From Wuchereria bancrofti (Eukaryota; Nematoda; Chromadorea; Rhabditida; Onchocercidae), in the NCBI GenBank assembly GCA_005281725.1, contig SSBO01000009.1, forward strand, positions 8,184,303 to 8,248,302: DNA of 64,000 nt, read 5' to 3'. The notes beneath the pieces are model-generated. The model had not been told where the DNA came from and did no database searches. It was given only the letters and a program-made list of their open reading frames with translations. Both the position numbers and the translations under genes were made by a program. Below, one piece after another: positions 1-11,186 of the stretch (position 1 is the stretch's first letter; each line of letters begins with the position of its first letter).

Positions 1-1058
1 ATTATCAATTTCAATTTTAATTTCAATACGTGGTAGAATCTTTTGAAGGACATATATATTCCATTAATGAATGTTATAAAAAATGATAAATGTTTCTTCT
101 GATGACATTTCGACCTTATGAATGTATAAATTATATGAAAGTTAACTCTATTAGATAAGAATCTAAGAGTCGAAAGAAAAAAATGAATGATGCCGAAAAA
201 AGAAAGAAAATGAATTATCCTAAATGCTTTCAATGGTATCTTCAATTTTCCATTCCATTCTACCATTTCTGCTATTATTACACTTTCAAAAAGTTCTCCA
301 ACCAAAAAAAAAAGTAGCGCAAAAGGAAAAGTTCAATAATTCCTACAAAATTCTGCATTTGTTATATTAACTAAACAATTAGCATTCTTATTCCAATTGA
401 TTTAATGAGAAATTTTTCCTAAATATAATTAATTGATTCCAAAAAAAAGAGGAATGATACTGAAATAATGAAATAATGGAAGTAGAATGTAAATAACATC
501 ATAAATGAATAATCTAACTCTAAATATATATTTATTTCTTAAAGCCAAGTATTAATTTCTCAACAAATTAGGAAATCGAAATCAAATGATTAATTCTTTA
601 ATAAATAATATTTTAAGATTTCTTCGAACAAAATGAATTGAAGTTTGTAGATTTCTTATTACCAAATTCATCTGAATATTATATTTCTAATCACTTTATG
701 TGAGATTAAATATTTGCACCAAAAGTTTTTCCTAAATTTTGGAATAAATGAAAATCTTTCTTTTTTTATTGGTGATTTTAAATTTTCAAAAAATTTCTTT
801 GCAACTTAATTTTCAACATTTTATCATTGCTTTAAAAACCGTAAACTCTGTATTATGTGAAAGAGAGAATTAGTCCTACGACTCTCATCCCAGACGACCG
901 ATGCAGTACCGGTCCGATTCCGGAATCCGAATGGATCTTCTCCTATTTTTCATTCTTTATTTCTTGAGTGAAACAATACATAACTGAGACATACGGGACA
1001 CATGCATGCTCGACAAATTGAGTGAAATCATTATTTACGGTCGCAAAGCTAACGCGAC

Positions 1059-1130
1059 TAGCAGCGAGTGGTTTCGATCCACCGACCTCTGGGTTATGGG
1101 CCCAGCACGCTTCCACTGCGCCACGCTGCT
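1059..1130 (-). tRNA. initiator tRNA-Met (CAT)
   Basis: A 72-nt cloverleaf on the minus strand. The acceptor stem AGCAGCG pairs with CGCTGCT and is followed by discriminator A. The anticodon stem CTGGG/CCCAG encloses loop CCCATAA, with the CAT anticodon at plus positions 1096-1098. Features specific to eukaryotic initiator tRNA are visible: the A1:U72 end pair, three consecutive G:C pairs next to the anticodon loop, and a T-loop reading ATCGAAA instead of TTCGAAT. There is no intron. It would start translation in the cytoplasm. No run of four or more T follows closely on the minus strand, so the Pol III terminator is not evident. Confidence 0.95.
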
Positions 1131-1182
1131 ACACTAACCGCACTCACATCTCAAAATTAAATTTTTAATAGCTAAAATTAAT

Positions 1183-1290
1183 TACCGTCGATGAAGTTAT
1201 TTATCATTTAAGAAATTACTTGTCACTTAAAAAGTTAATTATCATCTGAGAAGTTAAATAACGTTTAGTATTTGTCTGAGGAGTTAATTA
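1183..1290. repeat. degenerate ~20-bp tandem repeat
   Basis: Roughly five diverged copies of a unit ending in (G/A)AGTTAATTA, for example GATGAAGTTATT, CTTAAAAAGTTAATTATC and CTGAGGAGTTAATTAC, spaced about 19-21 bases apart just downstream of the tRNA. No coding potential. Confidence 0.6.
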
Positions 1291-1923
1291 CGGTTTTTTT
1301 CATGCTTACAACATTTTTTAAAGTATATAGGAAGTGAAAGAAGCAAATAATTTGAATTGAAATTTGATAACAATTAAGAGTGATTTGTTATATGAATGGA
1401 ATAAATTAATTGTTAACTTAATATCACCTGATTTGGATGATGTTCAATGTGCATACTAGTTGTGGAAGATTGCATGAAATCACACAAATGCATTTTGTAA
1501 CTGTTTTTTTTCCGGAATGAATATATTTGAAAATAAAATTCAGTAAAACATTTTTTTCTGCTGAAACGGAAATAAAAACATTAATCAAATATTAACGATA
1601 AAACAACATTTTTTGTTTCCTTAGTGAAAGTAATATTAATAACGCTTTCATGGAATGCAATAATCCTGTCAAACTTCATATTTAACAATCTTTTCTTAAA
1701 ATTAAAAGAAAAAAAAACTATTTAAATATTTTGAAATATGCTGAAAATTTGAGAATTTATGTTTTAAAATTTTTGCGATATTACTGAAATTAAAATTTAA
1801 TCTTACTGATTCTTCGAAAAATTCAACAATCAGAACACATTTTATTTGCTTATCAAAAACAATTAAACTATTTCATCTTGTTCACTATTTTCTCACACAA
1901 TTATTACCAATTAGTTAGCAATT

Positions 1924-2043
1924 CTCTAATTATTAAAGGAATACCTGAATTATTAAAGGGGTACTTAAATTATTAGATAGATACCTAATTTATTGGAAGA
2001 ATATCTGAATTATTGCGAAGTTGCCTAAATTATTAATAATAAT
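1924..2043. repeat. 20-bp tandem repeat, about six copies
   Basis: Copies of a unit like CCTGAATTATTAAAGGGGTA begin at 1944, 1964, 1984, 2004 and 2024 with an exact 20-base step, plus a partial copy from 1924. Copies differ at several positions but spacing is fixed. Noncoding. Confidence 0.85.
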
Positions 2044-2964
2044 AGAAATAATATTGAAAACAATTAGTGAAGATCACTGAGATCATTCGTAATCTTTGTT
2101 AGACTAAATGAAAATTTAAACTTTCTGAAACAGTTACAGCAATTACTTAGGTTCTAGCCATTAATTTAGACCATAATTATCAAATTATGATAATTATGAT
2201 TGATTTAATTGCTTACTTTTGTTCTAAACATTGAGCATTTATCTCAGATCGATTAGCAATCACTTTTTCACATTCTGAAATTCTATCTAAATGGCGGTAA
2301 GTTGTTAATTATAATTATAGTTACTAGTCAAAGACCATCGAAAATATATCCTGGCATAATGATGTAGAATTGATTAATACTTACCGGCTAATCAAATTTT
2401 ATGAACTCGAAGATAACAACAATCATTGCTACAAATGTATTAGCAGAGTACGATGAAAGATATTTACGAGTTATTTATTAATTTATCATTAAAAAGACAG
2501 CAGCAATGTTTCATTTCACCATACATGAATTTATACTCGTAACTCATTAATTATTAATTACATCTATAAGGCTACTTAAGCAAATCTAACATAGAATTCT
2601 AAACAAATAAATTCTAATTTCATATAAATCTCGTAATTTTTTATTTCCTTTCCCATTTCCATAAAATTTTGAATTATAAAATGATATCATTAAAATGGTA
2701 TCATTTTGATACTGTTGGCAGAATTATTGTTTAATGAAAAATGATACAGTTTGAAATGTTTAATTTTGTTTTATATTTTAATAAGTCCCATATACGAAGT
2801 ATATGTTTAGCTCAAAGTCTAATAATTCATTTTTAAAAGTAAACTCAATTTTGTTAGTTACTCAAAAAAGAAAAAAAGGAGACAGGTAATAGAGATATAA
2901 AGATATGCATGCAGTTTTCTGATAACTAAAAACTTAAATTGAAATAAGAATTTTTAAACAAAAT

Positions 2965-3003
2965 TAGCTCATAACAAACCAATTCTTGGTTTGTTATGAG
3001 CTA
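2965..3003. repeat. perfect inverted repeat, 18-bp arms, 3-nt loop
   Basis: The left arm at 2965-2982 (TAGCTCATAACAAACCAA) is followed by loop TTC and a perfectly complementary right arm at 2986-3003. It lies about 220 bp upstream of the sushi gene start. The arms carry no compensatory changes, so it looks recent rather than like a conserved RNA hairpin. Confidence 0.95.
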
Positions 3004-3225
3004 CTTATATAAGCTTTGCTTCTGTGAACTTTTAATTTTATCAATTGTTGCATCAACTTTTATCACTTATTAAGCTAACATGATATTTTACAATTATAAT
3101 TTTGCTATTTATTATAAAATTGTATTAAATTTTTTTTTAAACTCAAAGGTAGTAAAATTGTTCGAAAATTTTAGTGCTGAAGAAATATTTACCACAGTTT
3201 CCTCATAATTATTGCTAAAAAAGTA

Positions 3226-5317
3226 ATGCTAATTCGATCTGAGTATTTTTACATCCTTTTATTGCTTTTATTTGCTACTACAATGAGAGCTGCTAATTTG
3301 GGTGAGTCAGATTTTTCATTTTTAGTTTTAGATATACAAAAAAAAAAAGAAAAAAAAGAAATTGAAATACTGTGAGTAAACATGGAAAAGAAATAAGGCC
3401 AAAGTTGAAATGCCAAACAGAGATTACAAATTGAATCGAAGCGATTATCATAATAACTCAAAATCAGTGGTACGCTTACTGATTTTTCCTATGCATTGAG
3501 GAAATTTTCACTTGAAATCTCAAATAGATCACAGAAATTCTTTCAATTAAAATTCTTTGCATAGATTTTTTTCAAATTTCAAAAGTAAAACTTTATTCAA
3601 TAACTTTATCATATAATATATATATAGCAAACGTTTTGAGCATGTGAGGATATTGCGACAACAAATAGTGGAAATGTAATATATTTGCAAGCTAACTATG
3701 CAACGAAACATGCGCCAGGGACAGCAGCGCTTATGTCATGCAAATTTGGCTATGTTAGCTCATTCCCTTTCCTGGTTTTTTGCCAATCAAGTGGTAAATG
3801 GAATGATAAACTTGGTTATTTTTCCTCTCATTTGAATTTTTTCAATTAATTAAATATGATTTATTCTAAGATTTTTAGATTTCATAATTTTTGACAAATT
3901 TCTTTCATTTCAAGTCAGCTCATTATATAATGCATAATTCATCTTTGGTGTTATAATTATCATACCTTTAGTATTTCAGGTGAATGTACATTAACTTCTA
4001 AGACTTGCAAACCTCAAAATACTGCGTACAATGTCGTTTACATACCTGTAAGCATTTTTTTAAATAATATATATATGTGTGTGTTTTTCATTTGACTTTT
4101 CAAACTTTTAGGTATAGAATAATGTAATAAAGAAAAAAGAAAGCATGAGATCGTAGGGAATTACCTGACAACTTAAAATTATAATTATTACCCAACAAAA
4201 AGCAAAAAAGAAGGAACTCAGGTATATTAGAAATTTCTCGACTGATATATTCTTCATTTGCATGCATATGTTTTGCTTTGAATAAGTGCATGAATTGCAT
4301 GCATTTGTATAAACCTACATTTTTCTTGCTTGCATAATAAGTAAAATTTACAAATTCTTTTCTCGTATTCAAACTGGCTGAGACAAAAAAGTTAATAAAT
4401 GCAAAAATAATTGATAGATATTTATTCCTATTTACTTTAACTCGGAGTTTTGCAAATTTATGCATGCATGCATGAATGCAATGCTTTTACTTTATGTTAT
4501 TTCAGAAAATTGTATTTTTAGTCACATTTGAAGTAATTGCGTTTTTTTTATATTTCTTAAATTTTTTTTTGTAGCCAGAAACCTCTGACAGATATCCATC
4601 CGGTACATTTGCAATATTGCATTGTTCGGTTGGCCAAGTAGCAATTGGGCCGTTATCTGCTGTATGCTTGAATGGAAATTGGAGTGCCGAACTGGGTTAC
4701 TGCCAAGAATTATTTGTCGGTGGTATTTCTAGTGCTATGGATCGAAGAAGTTATGTCATAATTACTCAACCGAACGAATCATTTGATTATACTCAATCAG
4801 ATAGTATCACACAATCAGGTAAATAATTCCAACATTGAATCAACTGGCTCAGGTATATTGCAATAGCATTCACTTTACGACTATTTAACTATATTAATAT
4901 AGTTTAACTATATTATGACCATATTGTAATAATTTCATTATATTATAGTGAATATGTTTATTTTCATGTTCCAACTGTTATCATTTAAACTGATCATAAA
5001 AGCTTTATTGCTATATATTTATTGTTATCATTTTTGATTCTGCAAATAATTTTTCAGCGACGACGACTGATACTATCAGTGTCAATGCAGAAGCGAATCA
5101 ATCGGTTATAACAAATGCAATAATAACAGAAGCGAAAAATGAAACATTAACTGAAACAATTTCAGATGTTTTTTATGACGAATACAATACTATTCCAGAA
5201 ATAAATTTAGAAGAAACAAATACAACTTCATCGCAATCGCAGCAACTGATAAACAACAATGAATTGATCCAGGAATCAAATAAAGTGACAACAGTTTCAG
5301 TTCTAACAGATGATTAA
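3226..5317 (+). CDS. secreted protein with two sushi (CCP) domains
   Basis: Five exons: 3226-3301, 3641-3814, 3980-4047, 4575-4818 and 5058-5317. All phases join cleanly to give 273 aa. Residues 1-24 form a hydrophobic signal peptide after a short MLIRSEY start. Sushi domain 1 has Cys27, 59, 73 and 86 with the GKW motif before the last pair. Sushi domain 2 has Cys93, 123, 137 and 149 with NGNW. Each has the four-cysteine C1-C3/C2-C4 layout of complement-control modules. The C-terminal ~85 residues are Thr/Ser/Asn/Gln-rich and probably disordered. There is no second membrane segment, so secretion is inferred. Sushi modules bind proteins in adhesion or complement regulation; the partner here is unknown. 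Two donors are non-GTAAG (GTTATT after 3814, GTAAGC after 4047). Confidence 0.85.
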
Positions 5318-5949
5318 TTCAGTAGTAGATTCTCTCTCTTTATATGTGTGTACAATTAAGAATTATTCTTTGATTTGAACTTTGTAACAAAATTGATAAT
5401 TTGCTGACGAACGATAAATTCATTTAAAAAGTAGTATATGAACTTTTTCAAATAATTTAAATTCAAATACCATTCAATATTCTTTAATTGCTTTTTAACT
5501 TTAACTTTATAATGAAATGCTAATTTACTGAACATTTAATTTAAAAAAAAAATCCTTTCCAATGGTTAAACGATAATTTCATCTGAAAAATTTTATTTAA
5601 ACTTACAAGAAATATTGTAAAAATCTGAAAAGACTAATTGTTTGATTAAAATTACTTCATACTTCTTTAAAATATTGATATTATCAAATTTCATCATCTA
5701 ATACATCATCATATAGATGTGTACTTGTTTAATTGAAATTTTAAACTGTACAATATTGTAATTCAATTTGGTTAAAACTGTTTTATACATAATCAGTTGA
5801 AATATGTGAATAATTATTGCAATAATTCATACATGTAAATATATACAAATTTTAAAATAATATTTGTCATTGATTATAATCGAATTTGTTTCCAGTGAAC
5901 AAATCATAAATGTTTTGAATGATTTATTAAGTAAACTTTCTTTCATTTC
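5318..5949. other. intergenic between convergent genes
   Basis: 3' flanks of the sushi gene (+) and the 48-aa protein gene (-). A minus-strand AATAAA lies at 5923-5928, 22 nt past the stop of the minus gene. No other feature seen. Confidence 0.6.
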
Positions 5950-6096
5950 TTATTTATCATCGTTATGCGTTTGCGTTTTACCTTTCTGATCTTTCTTGAA
6001 CATCCAATCCATTAAACCCATTTTGTATGCACCGATAGATGTCATTAGCGTTGTTACGGTGAGAATTATCATTTTATTGTTTAATTTACCTGCCAT
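5950..6096 (-). CDS. small single-pass membrane protein, 48 aa
   Basis: Minus-strand ORF starting MAGKLNNKM. A hydrophobic stretch (IILTVTTLMTSIGAY) is followed by GLMDWMFKK and a polar, basic tail. It resembles the 33- and 37-aa proteins at 10929 and 15488 in having a short hydrophobic segment, then (A/G)AY..G..D and basic residues, but this match is weak. The frame stays open to an upstream ATG at 6258 (102 aa). I prefer the inner start because a TATAAATA box on the minus strand at 6278-6271 would place transcription start downstream of 6258. A polyadenylation signal follows 22 nt after the stop. Function unknown; location in a membrane is inferred. Confidence 0.5.
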   Translation of the reverse strand: MAGKLNNKMIILTVTTLMTSIGAYKMGLMDWMFKKDQKGKTQTHNDDK

Positions 6097-6270
6097 TATG
6101 ATTCTACGTTTGTCAGGAAATTGTTCAGGAAATTTGTTGAATGGATGCTTTTGAAGGATATAAATGTCACAATGTGATAGCACAGTAATCAAATTAATAA
6201 GGATAATAGAAATTGAACAGTTTAAAAGTAATAAATTGAAAACAGTGATTAAAATCATTGGAAAATCAAA

Positions 6271-6278
6271 TATTTATA
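6271..6278 (-). promoter_or_regulatory. candidate TATA box for the 48-aa gene
   Basis: TATAAATA on the minus strand, 175 nt upstream of the ATG at 6096. This resembles the TATA-to-ATG distance of the 33-aa gene (about 115-120 nt). Sequence match only. Confidence 0.3.
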
Positions 6279-7900
6279 CTTTTACAAGCTTGTAATTTAT
6301 GGATAAATTTTTGAAATTATGCAAAAATTATTTAGAAAAATATAGTTTTAATCATTATTAAATTCAAATAGTTATAATTGGAAATGAATAAATTCAGAAA
6401 TTATAGTTACAAGAAGTATATTTGTTTGTGAGAAAATTTAACAGAAATCATAATTTTATTCCATTGAAAGCAATTTTAAATGAAATTAAGTACGAATTAA
6501 TAATATAAAGATATAATGATAATTTGAAATAAATTAAAGGAAGTGTTTTGAATATTAATCCTTTGATGAATCATTATATTACCTATTTTTACAGTAAACA
6601 AAAAAATAAAATAAAAATAAAAAAATAAAAGTAAAACAGCAGGAAATAAAATGTTTTGCATTATGAAAAGCATTCAACAATAATAGAATTAAAGCATAGG
6701 TATATTTAATTAGTTACTTTAGTATGCTATTATTTAACAGGTAAATTGTTTACAAATGCAAACATCAATAATTTCGTGATAAACTTTTGCCAATCAATTT
6801 ATCAATCAACTTTTTGACGCATTTTCTTCTCATTATCGTTAATATCGCCAAACTATATTTGTGTTTTTTTTTTTTTAATATCACTGTGCTAGAATCTATG
6901 TATGATTATAACACTTAAAATAAACGTCCAAATTAATATTGGTAGTTAATTATCTCTAATTAGAAAGATTTGCTAAATAATATTCAGCCAATAATTTTGA
7001 GTGAATTTCCTTTCTTTCATATACAATAAAAAAAAATTTGTGCATACAATTGTCTTTGGCTTGTTTTAACTGCTGTTGTTGAATAATTAATTAATTTTTA
7101 CACCAATCAATTTTCCCATTTATCAATTAATTTAATTTCTGATCAAAAATAATGAGAATTCTTTGATTATTATCATATGAAATTCGTTTCAAAAATTTCC
7201 TTTCTTTCATATACAGTAAAAAAACTTGTGCATACAAAAAATAATGAAAATTCAATACAAATGCAGTAAGCGATATAAATGCAATAAGCGCCAAGCTCTT
7301 TTGACTTAAACAAATTCAAAATGATAGCTTATTTGTATTCATGACTTTAACTATTTTATTGCTATCACTGATTTGTTTTCGTTTTGCAAATGTTGAAACA
7401 TTTGCTAATGCATTAATTTATTTAGCATTTTATGCTGCAATAAGTATTGAAAACTTTAATATGTCATAAACATTTTCTAATATTAAATTAATTAATAATT
7501 TTACTAAATTTTTCATAAACAGAATGGTAATAAAATGATTTTGCCATCATTTGTCTCAAAGATTAGCGATAAGTGATAAAATATGTAAAAATTTATATAA
7601 GTAACATTTGAAAACAAATGATATTTTTATGCGCCTAAAAAGGTGCATATGAATGAACATTTGCGCAAACATCAGATAACTTATTCGACGTTTCAATGAA
7701 TAATTATAAATCTGAATGAAAAAGTATATGTGTTACAAAAAGAAAAAATTATCATTTAAATAAATTGGTCAAAAATAAGATAAAAAAGCGAAAATATTTA
7801 TAAAAACTGAAATTTATAAAGGTTTAATATTTATACAGAAAATAAAATGTTTAAATTTAAACTTTTCATAAAATGCTTAAGTTTAAATTTTTCATAAATA
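6279..7900. other. AT-rich intergenic region with a 46-bp direct repeat
   Basis: No exon is supported. AATTTCCTTTCTTTCATATA begins at 7004 and again at 7194, and similarity continues through a GTGCATACAA segment, giving two direct copies about 190 bp apart. Confidence 0.6.
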
Positions 7901-10415
7901 TCATAATGCTTCATCAATTTGTCCACGTTGTAGTGATGATCGCATTGGTTGTTGAAAAATGACACCAAATCTGATCAATAATATAAGCGTTAATGATGTA
8001 ATCATGACAGTTGCGCTTACACCAAGCAACACGAATACAAATACTGATCGTGGTTCCTCTGAATTTTCAGAATTACTAATAAATCGTTTATTATATTTGT
8101 GATAAAAAGTAAAAGACACAAAATAAATGGAAAATTTTGAACTAAATTTTAATTCTGAATATATCGAAATTACTAATATTGAATATTTTATTATTTATTC
8201 AAAACATATATACATTAACTAATTTTTAAATCTTAACGTATATGTTTATTTCAAATTTTGCTAACTTATAAGTTTAATTTCATTTTTCTTAGAAGTTCAA
8301 AAAAGAACAAAGAAAATGATCCATAAAAATTCACAACAAAATATTACCTGTATCTGTTGGACTAACAGGTAATTTGGGTTCATGAAGAGGTGAAATTGGA
8401 GATGTGCTAATTCTAGAATCTACAATTATTTAAATTCATTAATCAAAGTAATGAAAAAATTTTTTTGAAAGTAATTATCAATGGAATTCCAGTAATGCTA
8501 ATGCATATTTATGTATCTACAACCGATAAATTTCGGTTGCTTCAAAACAATTAAATTTATTTTTTTGTAAATATTTATTGGAAAAATTTTCTTTATTATA
8601 GTTATATTCAACAATGTTAATTTAACATATATTTTTGTATTAATGTTTATTTGATTTATTTACACATTTATATAAATGATAAGATGAGATGATAACCTTA
8701 TTTTATCTATATTAAATAACTGAAAAGTTACAAAGATTTTTTAGAAAAATAACAATAAGAATTAAATATGATTAGCAGTTATAATTTAACACTTTGTAAA
8801 TTATGCTAATAGGGTTTTTTATTAAAAAAAAGTTAACCAAATATGGTTGGTTGCAATGTTTCTTGCAATATCTTAGAAATGGTAATAGCAGTGGCATGAA
8901 TTGTTGTTGTTGTTGTTATTGTTGCTTCTTTAACAGTTGGTTTTGTTGATTCAATGAATTTTGTGGTTATTACTATTGTTTCAGGAATAACAGTAATATT
9001 CATTGTTTTTATTGCTGTTGTTGTCGTTGCTGCTAGTGTTGTTGCTTTTGCTGTTGTTGCTATTGTTGTTGTTGCTGTCGCTGCTGTTGTTGTCATTGCT
9101 ATTGTTGTTTTTGTTGTTGTTGTTGTTGTCGTCATCGTTGTTATTGTTGTCGTTGCTATTATTGCTGTTTTTATTGCTGTCGTTGCTGTTGCTGCCGTTG
9201 TTATTGTTGTCGTTGCTGTTGTTGTTGTTATTGTTGTCGTTGTTGTTGTCGTTGTTGTTATTGTTGTTATTGTTGTCGTTGTTGTTGTTGCTGTTGTTAT
9301 TGTTGTCGTTGCTATTGTTGCTGTTTTTATTGTTGTCGTTGCTGTTGTTGTTGTTATTGTTGTCGTTGCTGTTGTTGTTGTTATTGTTGTCGTTGCTGTT
9401 GTTGTTGTTGTAATTATCGCAACAGTACTAGGAATATGAACAGCGGCAGTAATTGTTACTATTGGTGTAATAGATGTAATAATTGCTACAAATAATCATA
9501 ATCAAAATTGTGAATTAGTAAAATTTGAATAAGCAAACTAATTAATTTATCAAAATTAATCTATCACAGCGCTATTGTACACTACAAACATATTTATTCA
9601 TTAAGATAAATATGATAATTTGAGTTATTAGTGGCTTATAATGTTTGTTTTATTATGAATAATTTAATTTAAATTGCAAAAATTATCGCTAATTGTTTAC
9701 ATTTATTTGATTCATTTGTGTTTTATTTGTTAAGAAGTTAATAAATAGAGAGGAAATTTGATAGTATCTTTTAATAAACGACAATTTTTTTTTTTTAATT
9801 CTATAATTTAATAAAATAAATTCAGTAAGACTTTACCCTGATTCTTAATGAAACTTTCAATGAATGCGACAATAACAGCAGCAATAATGACCAGTTGCGC
9901 TCTTTGTTTAAACTTCCTACATTTTCTGGTTAATTTTTATTTTGCCAACAAAACAAAGAAAAAAGGTAAAATAATGTCACCCATAAACAGTGACACTGTC
10001 ATTGTATTTTTTACCCAATGCTCTACGTCATTTGCGCTTTCTTCAAACAAAACTCATTACTAGCAATCAAATTTAACTAATTTTGTACGCTTGTAGTGAT
10101 ATAAATCATTCATTTCTAAACGTTCAGTCTATTATAACAATGGTTTTTCTTTTTTTTTTTGCTCTTCGCCAATTTTTTGAATTTGTTGAAGAATGCTCAA
10201 AATGTATTCAATCGGAATTTTTTTCCTTCATCTAATCATTTAATTGAAATATTATTAAATTAAGCTGGTGGGTTTATTCTAGGCTTGTTTAGCAGAAGAC
10301 TTATTATCAGATATAGAAATTTCACATGAATTAGAATAGATTATAAAATTGACCCAAATCAAATTGACAATTTCATGCTAACTTACCGCTTATTTTCGCT
10401 ACCACACAAAATCAT
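7901..10415 (-). CDS. threonine-rich mucin-like membrane protein
   Basis: Minus-strand gene. Exons (5' to 3') are 10415-10387, 9925-9837, 9485-8838, 8419-8348 and 8058-7901. The last three are well supported: good splice sites, matching phase 1 joints. The first two are tentative, accepted because phases fit (2, then 1) and donors are strong. Together they give 331 aa. The tentative N-terminus is basic followed by a hydrophobic segment (QLVIIAAVIVAFIESF). The central ~190 residues are Thr-dominated with Ala/Ile, coded by ACA/ACG repeats, a likely heavily O-glycosylated stalk. A Ser/Pro linker (SRISTSPISPL) leads to a C-terminal membrane segment (VFVFVLLGVSATVMITSLTL) and a ~25-residue tail ending QIDEAL. 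A surface mucin-like protein is inferred; no specific family is recognised. Confidence 0.55.
8985..9415. repeat. TTG/TTA-rich trinucleotide-type repeat inside the mucin-like exon
   Basis: Imperfect repeat of units such as TTGTTATTGTTGTCGTTGC on the plus strand (ACA/ACG codons on the minus strand). It stays open in several frames, which produces spurious poly-Val and poly-Leu ORFs on the plus strand. Length variation between individuals would be expected. Confidence 0.85.
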
Positions 10416-10805
10416 TTCTTATCTTTCTTCTCGTAGTAATAATATATGAACCAACCAATCGTTGCAGAAAAAAAATTATTGAAAACAATAATAAAAAATA
10501 AATTTCCATAAATACTGAAATAATTACAGGAAATTTGGATGAATGAAAGTTATTAAATTATAAAAAATTTTTTGCATGATTGGATAAATTTAAATAATTT
10601 CCTCGTTAAAGTAGCAGTTTTTAAAAGCACGAAACAAAAATCAACAAAAATGAAGCCAAATTTGAAAAAAAAGTCGAATTTCAAATTAAAACTAAAAATG
10701 TAAATTAGAAATTAAAGTAGAATTAAATTAGAAATTGAGAAAAAGATTACTATAACTTTAATTTGCATAGCAATTGCAGTAAGTAATAAGCAAGGATGCA
10801 ATAGG

Positions 10806-10815
10806 TATATAAAAG
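10806..10815 (+). promoter_or_regulatory. candidate TATA box of the 33-aa gene
   Basis: TATATAAAAG lies about 115 nt upstream of the ATG at 10929, which would give a short 5' UTR of roughly 90 nt. Sequence match only. Confidence 0.45.
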
Positions 10816-10928
10816 GAATAAAAGTAAAATTTCATTTATTACTGTAAATTGTTTGTCATTGATAACAAGATTGACTGTGAGAGAATTAATTAAACAATTG
10901 ATTGTGAAGTTAAAATATTTTGAAAAGG

Positions 10929-11030
10929 ATGAGTGCCCTTTTCATTTTATTCATTTTGGGATTTATTGGCCTTGGTATAGCATATTATCTTGGCTATTTG
11001 GATCAATATGTTACAAAAATTAAACAATAA
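10929..11030 (+). CDS. microprotein, 33 aa, single hydrophobic segment
   Basis: Intronless ORF beginning MSALFILFILGF. One hydrophobic segment (residues 3-20) is followed by YYLGYLDQY and a short basic tail ending KIKQ. It is clearly related to the 37-aa protein at 15488-15601 on the opposite strand: both start MS, have the same hydrophobic core length, share AYY.G.LD.Y, and end in a Lys/Gln-rich stretch. It has a TATA box at 10806 and an AATAAA at 11181-11186, about 150 nt after the stop. Conservation of the motif between two loci argues for a real protein. It probably sits in a membrane with the motif at the boundary; the role is unknown. Confidence 0.65.
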   Translation: MSALFILFILGFIGLGIAYYLGYLDQYVTKIKQ

Positions 11031-11180
11031 AAACGATGAAATACAATATATCAGATGAAAGATATTTGGCAAATTCTCTGAATTAAATTAAAATGATCCA
11101 TAATTTTCCGTTTTCTTTGTATTATAATGTATAATATGCATAGATGTAATTTAAATATAAATGTATTTCAAATTATTTGA

Positions 11181-11186
11181 AATAAA
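11181..11186 (+). terminator. polyadenylation signal AATAAA of the 33-aa gene
   Basis: Canonical AATAAA about 150 nt downstream of the stop codon at 11028-11030. Confidence 0.45.

Larger units (their letters stand above)
1291..3225. other. AT-rich intergenic region
   Basis: Apart from the 20-bp repeat and the hairpin listed separately, this stretch holds AT-rich sequence without convincing exons. It includes the 5' flank of the sushi-domain gene. Nothing else is supported. Confidence 0.6.

Noticed and set aside
4100..4465. 121-codon minus-strand ORF inside an intron of the sushi gene
   Set aside because: No splice sites, promoter or recognisable domain; ORFs of this length occur by chance at this base composition, and it is antisense to a good gene model.
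8954..9439. 161-codon poly-Val and 136-codon poly-Leu plus-strand ORFs
   Set aside because: They are the reverse reading of the Thr-coding repeat in the mucin-like exon.
10412..10510. Minus-strand short frame ending WFIYYYYEKKDKK, a possible further microprotein
   Set aside because: An in-frame ATG would require one more T in an eight-T run; as written the ATG frame gives a different sequence. Worth rechecking in reads, but not supported.
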